Source: Paludibacteraceae bacterium
GTDB taxonomy: Bacteria; Bacteroidota; Bacteroidia; Bacteroidales; Paludibacteraceae
DNA length: 64,000 nucleotides
Assembly (NCBI GenBank): GCA_017450435.1
Contig: JAFSTO010000056.1
Span: forward strand, 62,001-126,000
Direction of reading: 5' to 3'
Shown here: positions 58,901 through 64,000 of the stretch, in pieces
How the letters are laid out: every line of letters starts with the position of its first letter
How positions within the stretch are numbered: position 1 is the first letter of the stretch
Notes under the pieces: model-generated
What the model was told of the DNA's origin: nothing
The model's database searches: none
The model's input: the letters and a program-made list of their open reading frames with translations, nothing else
Made by a program: the position numbers and the translations under genes

Positions 58901-59124
58901 TTGTCGCAGCCACACAAGCAATGCAGGCTATGCTCGGTGATATGCAGACTGATGTCAAGGGACTTAACCCGATACTTTCTGCCTTACTCCTTAATTCCGA
59001 TATGGGGTTGCAGTTAGCACAAGAGCAGATTGACCAACTCAATATAATAGCCAATAACACGGCAATGCTGAACGAAACAAACGACAGGCTTAACTCTATA
59101 TCTCAAAAAGTAGCCAACCTATGA
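52969..59124 (+). CDS. Tape measure protein
   Basis: The 2051-residue protein starts MATASFVVTGNSDPLISSLRAAQREF and has the TP901-1-type N-terminus (FALLNQIKEVSTEMQNTQAQFKVFLKSS...). It is mostly long charged coiled coil with two hydrophobic zones, at about residues 604-661 and 1684-1720, which may enter the host membrane. Tape length sets tail length; at about 0.15 nm per residue the tail would be near 300 nm, long for a siphovirus. The last part (about 1725-2050) is again helical. Confidence 0.95.
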   Translation: MATASFVVTGNSDPLISSLRAAQREFNALDEQARLAGTGIDSALARVKSFALQWGSMAGVSAGGFALLNQIKEVSTEMQNTQAQFKVFLKSSEAAEAFMDRLNSFAFNNVFEFKDLASASAQLLAYGTDVNDITDKLHNLSEVAAGTGRSIGEMVGLYNKVKAADVVDSRTEVQLKNAGIDIKKVLEQARDLNEGALKNTKMRFQDLDEALQIVSNDGGMYAGMMEEKMKTIGDSVGLLQDAVTRMFASMGEKIQEPMVGALKFTAELADNWEEVLSILGKIVVAYGVYKGVAAFNKALDNAKVTFALNQEKEMLDEVIKKEQEYNQLQLRKQVAARTNNGQNPTDNKGQKARIRELQELEKIQKKNGESLSKAQQEELRNLQNIQNARKELAKEQEKANIQAEVGNTKLSEQQLEELAVRRLQVQEAHEQWADRSTQINEELVLGDKVLAMRMAEIGVVQDDSKRQEIDDLKTLTDSRRAMVDTTAANIETLKDQMEVQRSLGQEEEAEVTRKQILNEEEKLRNEELEYEKALKQEQVVLEQYYNECIERAAEAEKNSAEGTEEHTRAIEAKMAAEQQLANVQQRGIAVQNMNNTSIKAATLSLWANIKAQLTFKAMFNAVKGSIIRGMAQISAAFASNPIGLILEIAAALWAAGSALYRFFSQETAGEKQQKEFMEQQAKYEAQAQSEIDTLDRLRGAAKRAYDSGDMQEYQKIKNQIISQYGQYNDLLRTEIDDVIAGGNAYANLAALIKKANDERGKMAVTGDLQNQIKEEDTTLTTKLRGIMDDKKVDAKTQGNSMEVIRQVLKEITNNPDKYNNPEDNRVNLENAFRQIVGKEQTEALKEQVGSWRKVSNAVMDYIENVKTLKKNLNGLDDGSIHMVEGGGGNANKVTPPKVQLKDLEGQLTNFSQDVAQATTDVLEDASDTNQKTLKSQEDTYKSQLDSFKKALTGEAQTMSNDELNKEIGNAETRMQALHKQIEDGTKAIAANQQVEAQNEQALAEVEQQIAGYQNMANDVNSTNQQKVWANQQIAILEQQKQGLLQTKQTYDAQRQQVIVAQKQIGLEKEKVTIFRNQKKVLQEGEDITIGLNTNELIKKEAEITAAIISIKQNIAKNGITTEDLLNLEDMNSKLKQVQDKLSTLTGGKDWAKTFRKEREEAIREQEKIMSSAIDNEVAKRTAAYKADLAKMRADAKEYEKEHAGIAKNAKYKQNKRIKEENLKLQFELDIANLTKQFTEWKKDMQQERLQLYVDINRSVLEQGLNSAATQEQKNLYRNAIRQQETERIKTDNTSQRNDKIKETVGVAAYTAYSNGDMTKLTKEQTDQILAIEEEFRKREEALLQQKSIQENIEDVEDYSGRFQGYLAAMVKAQEEYQTAVKEANEGDQYNRDNKLQQAERLFLAAKEQAETEFGSIEMFGEDDQKRLQSIIEIAGKAAVLSADSVMKLIDDAIQGIKDENDILFQTLKGTQEQLSQTHLNLIGEEDKKRAEQIAEAQWSEQTGLIRKEDGTVREMTAEEKQQNSETLEQLKNENGDLTEEQLAQMQTYIDLQKQMLEIQGQMNNNQAVLNQLHEMRNSSAQRANETEKRSILVSNNLLQNTAKGFSEVQKASDAISQTFGKVLSKNAKKAVQSISNIAGAASSSINTILQLIPMIGSMSTITQTEVEGVTVFSVAGIETTSAAAATAIRAVETASVILAIISAAIQIVTAIADALTSLIKSDTQKQQEALDDNQEKLERMQKQLDTLDWENSLKKGSDYYKGLSKAAKQAERNVTQAYQNMLDAQRIYQETAAKYGKDSDKAKEAQEQLDEMTQQYQDAFSDVQDRYEEMLEELTTTSLDDFSSSMADALIEGFEQGREGINDAWTDTLKDLEKEMMKASLTTALKDLYKDTFDNISKNLTGDGELTQTEIDTMISELDAKSEQAKYIAERYYDLMQERGLLDDADAEGSEGFGQMTQDTAEALNARFTALQIEGSNVVAATQAMQAMLGDMQTDVKGLNPILSALLLNSDMGLQLAQEQIDQLNIIANNTAMLNETNDRLNSISQKVANL

Positions 59125-59591
59125 TGACACAAGACTATTTCAAGCGAATGGTTGCCGACCTGAAAGCAACGTATAAAGACCAACTGTGTGAGGAGAGTTT
59201 GGCGGACATAGATGCCGCCGCTACCCTTGCAGATTTCATCGGTGTGCTGAAGAAATATGCAGCATTTTTGAAATACAAGAACATACCCAAAGCAGACTGG
59301 GCGCGAAAATGGTTCGGAGAGTATTTGAAAGAAGCCAATGAGCAGGGCTGTTATCTTGACCAACGAGTACTCATACAAACACCGCAACAACCTATTGTGT
59401 TATTTGGAAATAGTGTGGCAAACCTTACAATAGCAGAGAATGGATTATACTCTGTCACTTGTCAGGACAATAGCCAGTTGTTTATCTTCGCGATGTCGCC
59501 GTGTGTTTTGCGTGTACGGCTGAAAGATAAAAGTACTGCCCACAAAGCCTATATTCATAAAAAGGCACAAGTAAAAATAAGAAAAGTGTAG
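59121..59591 (+). CDS. Tail protein after the tape measure
   Basis: The 156-residue protein overlaps the tape measure stop (ATGATG). It has TLADFIGVLKKYAAFLKYKNIPKADWARKWF, a helical part, and a beta-rich end (LRVRLKDKSTAHKAYIHKKAQVKIRKV). Probably the tail-tip initiator complex. No family recognised. Confidence 0.6.
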   Translation: MMTQDYFKRMVADLKATYKDQLCEESLADIDAAATLADFIGVLKKYAAFLKYKNIPKADWARKWFGEYLKEANEQGCYLDQRVLIQTPQQPIVLFGNSVANLTIAENGLYSVTCQDNSQLFIFAMSPCVLRVRLKDKSTAHKAYIHKKAQVKIRKV

Positions 59592-59595
59592 GATT

Positions 59596-60036
59596 ATGTA
59601 TGTATCAATGTCAATCAACGGGAATGATATATCCCAATACGGACTTATCGCTTTGGAGGGGACGATAGCCGCCCTTATCAAGCCCAACACATATAAGGAC
59701 TTGCAGAAAAACGAAAACTCGTCAATGCAGGGTACGATGATATTTGCAGCCCCCTCGCTCCGCAGGGTAAAACAACGTGATATAACCTTGCCGTTTCTTT
59801 TCCGTTCTGAATCTCTTTACGACATGCAACGTGCCTTAAATGCGCTGCAAGAAGACCTTGTACAGGGTCAGACGGATGGAGTGAACGAGATATATGTACC
59901 AGCATTAGGCACACGTTTTTTCGTCATCTTCAACAATATCTCTGCCTTTTCGCATTTCGGGGACTTACGCAACGGCATGGCAAAGATAAGCATTAAATTT
60001 ACCGAACCCAATCCTAACAATCGCATATATGAATGA
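59596..60036 (+). CDS. Distal tail protein-like
   Basis: The 146-residue protein (MYVSMSINGNDISQYGLIAL...) has the beta-sandwich pattern of Dit-type proteins, with RDITLPFLFRSESLYDMQRALNAL and FVIFNNISAFSHFGDLRNGMAKISIKFTEP. It links tail tube and tip. Confidence 0.65.
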   Translation: MYVSMSINGNDISQYGLIALEGTIAALIKPNTYKDLQKNENSSMQGTMIFAAPSLRRVKQRDITLPFLFRSESLYDMQRALNALQEDLVQGQTDGVNEIYVPALGTRFFVIFNNISAFSHFGDLRNGMAKISIKFTEPNPNNRIYE

Positions 60037-63000
60037 TACCGAACAAATAACTATCTATGCACCTAACGGCGGTGTATATCTGTCGGACGGAAGTACGGAA
60101 GACAATACCACGTTCCCCTTAACCGACCAATGTGAGCGTAGTGCTACACTTATGGGTGATGACTATGTAAGACTGGTATTCTTCAGTAGTAAGTATGTTG
60201 CTTTCGATGCGTATTCCTACATAGAGTATGACGGTCAGACTTTCTTCATGTCAGAACGCTATACACCTGCGGCAAACGGAGAGGCGACACTCTCCAATGG
60301 TGAGGTGCAAGTGGGCGGTTACAAATATGACTGCAAGTTTATTTCGGTTGGCAATATGCTTAAAAAATACACTTGTTACCGCCATGTCGTTATCAATGCG
60401 AGCAGCGAGTTAGGTACTCCGCGTTCAGAGTTTGACGAGCCGGAGATAAATATAAGCGGCAATCTGCGTACCCTCTATTCTATCATCATAACATCTATTC
60501 AGCGTGCCGTTGCACGTATTCCCGACTGCCATTTCCGCGACATGCTGCAATCTCTTGTGACTAACTGTTGGGACGGTAGCGTAAACGCTCCTACAAGCAT
60601 AGTGCGTTTGACAGAGGGTGATGAGTTGGATACATACTCTTTCAGCGGAATGAACATTGCCGATGTATGTACGCAGGTATGCAAATCATTGACCAATAAT
60701 GACCACGATACCGAATGGTGGATTGAGGAACATCACGACACCATAGAGGGGCTTGTCTTGCACATGGCGAAATGCCAAGATACAGATACGAATGGTATGT
60801 TGCAACTGTCTTCATACTGGTCAGAGAACACGGGGAGCGATAAGAATTTCCGTCCGTATTTGAGCGGCGGGCTTACTTCATGCAAATATGAGAATGAGGT
60901 GAGCGGTATAGAGCAGGTAGTAACGCCTTACGGAGCGACACGAAATATGTCTGCCCTGTGGACTACAGGAACAGACCTTGTAACGAATATGATTGTTACC
61001 TATGGCAAACGTCTGCGTCTTGACCCTAACACTACCTATAAGGTTTATCGCAAAGAAGATAAGGCGACCCAAAACAACCCTGTATATATCACTACTGACG
61101 AACACGGAGCAATAGAGAATGACACCGTAAATACTGGCATCGAAACGAGTAAGTTTTATGATGATATTTACCCTCAATGTCATTTTCAGATTACCGATGT
61201 GCAAGTCAAAGAGAAACACAAGTCGGGCGTAACTTATACCGTTCCTGAATATACTTGTATGGCTGAAGTTGTCGATAGCCTTAACTACGACACAAAAGGC
61301 AATAAGATAGACAGAGCATGGCTGGCTGCTAATGGTTTTTACCCGATAATGATAGAAACAGGGCAGACACTCTCCGTGCGTTTCGAGAGTGGTTTCCTCA
61401 ATGGCAGAGAGTTTGAGATTGCCAACAAGACTCGCAAAGATGAGGGAGCGGCGACCTACTCTATGAAGTTCACTATCGTGGCTACAGGTAGTGCCGAGAA
61501 CGGCGACCTTATACCGAGCGGCAATTTCCGTCCGCAAGTAGGCGACCAATTCGCACTCTTCAATATGAAGATGCCTATGGAGTTCATCACACTTGCCAAA
61601 CAACAGTTGGCTCAACGCGCATACGAAGAGTTAGTGGAGTTGCAAGAGACACGCCCGGCGGTTAAGTGCAAGACCGAACCATATTTCTTTCGCAATATGA
61701 GCGTGCATCTCGGTCAGTTGATGAAGATAGAGAGCGAGACATTTGGCAAGAGAGTTGAATACTCTAAAACGGCAGCGGATAATTACATCCCTTATTCCAA
61801 TACTTTCCGTGACCACGTTTGCATATCAAGCAAGATTACAAACCCCTTGTCTTATAAGACAAAGCGGACAGTACCGGAGTGGGAGTGCGTGCAAGATGCA
61901 ACGCAGGTACACGCAGAGGATAATATCATATTTTCTTTCGATAGTTCAACAGGAGTGGCTATAACAAGCGGTCAGTATATATTCAGTATCTATGTCAAGA
62001 ATGTCGGGCAAAATGTTACTCTGCAAGTTGGAGTTAATAGCATGACGATAGCGGCAGGTTTTTCGGGGCGCGTACAGATTGCTGTAATCGCTCTGTCATT
62101 TGTCACGGCACGTTTTTTTGCAAGCGGAGATATAGACCTTGTTCTATGGCGCATGAAACTTGAAAAGAATAGTGTTGCTACTGACTGGAAACCATATAGC
62201 GCGTATGAGTATGCACCGACTTTTCAGTCAAGATGTATAGCCTACTCCTACAAACTCACCAAACCGCATGAGGTGGATTTCAAGTTGGCGAGTGCAGTTG
62301 TGCAAGGTGTTATTTCGTCTATGCAGTCAGCCATTGCAGATATGAATATAGCCGCAGCAGGGTTGGAGCAAAAGACAATCAACCTGTCGCGTAGAGGGTG
62401 GCATGATGCAGCAGAGGTCGCAGATATGCTTGACAGTATGCAGGCAGAAATGATGCTTGTAGGCAATCAACTACATCAGTTCCAGTTTGAGAGTGCTATC
62501 AGTATCATCAATAAGAAAGACGGCGTGCGTATCTCATACGGCAGGCTTGAACACACTCAAGAGCCTTTTGTCACCAACTCCAATCGTGGTATATGGTATA
62601 TCAATGACCAAAATCTGACTACAGATGTCGATGAAAGCCCATTAGATGACAATGTGGCTTACTATCTCTACGTGGAGTGTACAGAAGACACACAAACCGC
62701 AGTTCCCATGCTTGTGGCACAAGGCAGCGATACGGCTCTTAACTATGCAGACGAGACAGTAGAGAGCGGCTATCCTATACATTTCTTGCTCGGAGTGCTT
62801 TCGTCTGTCTTTGAAGATGAGCGTGTTTTCAATCGCACCAACGGCTTTACGGCTATTGAGGGTGGAACAATCACAACGGAGGTGCTGCAAGATGCCAACC
62901 GCAACCTCATTATTGACTTCGTTAATGGACGTATCATAGCCCGTGGAACAGCGACTATAAGCGGCAATGTCGTATATAAGATAGAAGATGATGCACAGTT

Positions 63001-64000
63001 TCAAGCGGCTCTTGAACGTATATTAGAAGCAGAAAATTTCGTGCGAAACCTTGAAATAGGCGGTCGAAACCTCTTGCGTGATACGGCTTTCACAAAGGCA
63101 GGAACTGACCTTATCGGACACTCTTTCTACAATCCTAACAGCGGCAGTGCTGGCAAGACTATCAACGGTTGCTCTATGACTACTGCCAACGGAAAACTGA
63201 CCCTTGCGATACGCAATCCTGACATACGCTATATGCTAACGCAGACAGGAGAGAACGCAAAGGGCGATACTTATACTCTTTCGTTTGAGTGCTACGCTGA
63301 CCAAGCCTGCAAATTATGGTTTGGCGCGGGCTATTCTTCCTATGCACAATATGAGACAATCACATTAGGCACAAACAAGAAAAAATATGTAATCACGCAC
63401 GAAATCAAGGTAAATGCAAGCACAAACCCATACCGTATATTCTTTATACGTTTCACAGACCTTGACGATAATGCTTTAGATAGTGTTATTGATGTGCATT
63501 TCTCAAAGATGAAGTTGGAGAGCGGTACTGTCGCAACTGACTGGACTCCCGCCCCTGAAGATGCGGAAGAAGAGATTGCCGCAGCACAAGCAAGAGCCGA
63601 TGCCGCAATGCAGAACCTCTCTGATATGGCAAATGATAATATACTAACACCGCAAGAAAAGATTGATGTGCGCAGAGAATATGAGGAGATAGTGGCAGAG
63701 TTTACGCAGAACGAGGCACAAGGCATCAAATACGGAATTATAGACCCGCAAAACATCTATGCACGTTACAATAGCGGTGCGCTTGCGCTGTCTGCTTGTA
63801 ATGCGTATCTCAAAGCCTATATCACGGTCAGAGAAATGCTTGTAGGCGGTCGTACCAATACATTAGGACTTATCGGAGCGGGCGGAGCAGTCACAAACCA
63901 ATATATGCAAACGACAAGCCCTTTGAATAACCTCACTTTCAATGGCAGTACAATCACATTCACAGGCACATTCAAGACTTTCTATGAAGAAAATGTGAAA
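60029..64000 (+). CDS. Large tail-tip/receptor-binding protein, partial (runs off the right edge)
   Basis: The frame is open from the ATG at 60029 (overlapping the upstream stop) to the end, 1324 codons. The N-terminal part (about 1-450) looks like a phage tail endopeptidase/Tal-like hub. Two jelly-roll carbohydrate-binding-like modules follow, each ending in the phrase KLExGTVATDW/KLEKNSVATDW (near residues 705-715 and 1163-1175). A helical segment (EDAEEEIAAAQARADAAMQNLS) precedes more beta repeats. It probably adheres to host surface glycans. Confidence 0.75.
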   Translation, partial: MNDTEQITIYAPNGGVYLSDGSTEDNTTFPLTDQCERSATLMGDDYVRLVFFSSKYVAFDAYSYIEYDGQTFFMSERYTPAANGEATLSNGEVQVGGYKYDCKFISVGNMLKKYTCYRHVVINASSELGTPRSEFDEPEINISGNLRTLYSIIITSIQRAVARIPDCHFRDMLQSLVTNCWDGSVNAPTSIVRLTEGDELDTYSFSGMNIADVCTQVCKSLTNNDHDTEWWIEEHHDTIEGLVLHMAKCQDTDTNGMLQLSSYWSENTGSDKNFRPYLSGGLTSCKYENEVSGIEQVVTPYGATRNMSALWTTGTDLVTNMIVTYGKRLRLDPNTTYKVYRKEDKATQNNPVYITTDEHGAIENDTVNTGIETSKFYDDIYPQCHFQITDVQVKEKHKSGVTYTVPEYTCMAEVVDSLNYDTKGNKIDRAWLAANGFYPIMIETGQTLSVRFESGFLNGREFEIANKTRKDEGAATYSMKFTIVATGSAENGDLIPSGNFRPQVGDQFALFNMKMPMEFITLAKQQLAQRAYEELVELQETRPAVKCKTEPYFFRNMSVHLGQLMKIESETFGKRVEYSKTAADNYIPYSNTFRDHVCISSKITNPLSYKTKRTVPEWECVQDATQVHAEDNIIFSFDSSTGVAITSGQYIFSIYVKNVGQNVTLQVGVNSMTIAAGFSGRVQIAVIALSFVTARFFASGDIDLVLWRMKLEKNSVATDWKPYSAYEYAPTFQSRCIAYSYKLTKPHEVDFKLASAVVQGVISSMQSAIADMNIAAAGLEQKTINLSRRGWHDAAEVADMLDSMQAEMMLVGNQLHQFQFESAISIINKKDGVRISYGRLEHTQEPFVTNSNRGIWYINDQNLTTDVDESPLDDNVAYYLYVECTEDTQTAVPMLVAQGSDTALNYADETVESGYPIHFLLGVLSSVFEDERVFNRTNGFTAIEGGTITTEVLQDANRNLIIDFVNGRIIARGTATISGNVVYKIEDDAQFQAALERILEAENFVRNLEIGGRNLLRDTAFTKAGTDLIGHSFYNPNSGSAGKTINGCSMTTANGKLTLAIRNPDIRYMLTQTGENAKGDTYTLSFECYADQACKLWFGAGYSSYAQYETITLGTNKKKYVITHEIKVNASTNPYRIFFIRFTDLDDNALDSVIDVHFSKMKLESGTVATDWTPAPEDAEEEIAAAQARADAAMQNLSDMANDNILTPQEKIDVRREYEEIVAEFTQNEAQGIKYGIIDPQNIYARYNSGALALSACNAYLKAYITVREMLVGGRTNTLGLIGAGGAVTNQYMQTTSPLNNLTFNGSTITFTGTFKTFYEENVK

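Noticed and set aside
60878..61615. Leftward 245-codon frame inside the tail-tip gene
   Set aside because: The plus strand is open for more than 3900 bp with a protein-like composition; the minus frame has no start signal.
8722..64000. Phage integrase or excisionase with clear recombinase motifs
   Set aside because: No tyrosine or serine recombinase motif was found; only a small excisionase-like protein at 14510, which is not proof.

Overview
The window is a Bacteroidales chromosome segment followed by most of a temperate, long-tailed (siphovirus-type) prophage. The Bacteroidales call rests on promoters of the Bacteroidetes type (-33 TTTG, about 20 bp, -7 TAnnTTTG) and on families typical of that phylum (DUF4494, DUF4373, DUF4942). 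Positions 1-6237 are host-like: the end of a TPR protein, a PgpH-type HD membrane phosphodiesterase with an LD-carboxypeptidase, a TPR/beta-propeller-like lipo/secreted protein, a FabG-type reductase, a PspC protein and tRNA-Arg(TCT). From about 6.3 kb to the end the DNA is phage. No integrase is visible, so the left attachment site cannot be fixed and the right end lies outside the window.

Phage layout. (1) 6.3-8.7 kb: lysogeny end, with a putative EVE/PD-(D/E)XK nuclease, a CI-like repressor and an operator/promoter region. (2) 8.7-20 kb: early and replication operon, including a CLec-fold protein that resembles a diversity-generating-retroelement target, Sak4-like ATPase, PD-(D/E)XK exonuclease, NinB-like protein, SSB-like protein, tRNA-Ser(GCT), a DUF4373 replication protein with an embedded iteron array, and DNA methylases. 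(3) 20-26.6 kb: ASCH protein, formylglutamate-hydrolase-like protein, then an array of small basic proteins sharing a C-terminal G-L-x-x-G ending. (4) 26.7-31.4 kb: ParB-like protein, terminases, portal, ASCH. (5) 31.5-47 kb: a 16 kb accessory block placed between portal and capsid genes (methylases, helicase, an RNA polymerase alpha-CTD-like protein, PAPS-reductase-like protein, RtcB, dUTPase, an amidoligase next to a class II glutamine amidotransferase). (6) 47.2-64 kb: scaffold, capsid, connector, tail, a 2051-residue tape measure and an incomplete tail-tip protein.

The most unusual signals are at the DNA level. Eight G-tracts of 7-9 bases (seven in the form TA-G7-9, on either strand) lie inside phage genes, and seven of the eight put their gene out of frame. 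This could be phase variation or homopolymer error, and the sequence alone cannot decide. Three promoters, upstream of the ASCH/array genes and of the scaffold/capsid operon, share an 18-bp upstream box at 41-43 bp from the -7 element and look like activator-dependent late promoters. Three further promoters are near-identical 200-bp repeats with a hairpin at the start of transcription. A compact leftward small RNA with its own promoter and terminator sits between the small-protein array and the packaging genes.

Functionally, the phage seems to combine recombination-based replication, several DNA methylases (restriction evasion), RNA repair, and a set of late, basic, probably virion-associated or morphogenesis small proteins. 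The link between the array and the amide-chemistry enzymes (amidoligase, glutamine amidotransferase, formylglutamate-hydrolase-like) is only a hypothesis.
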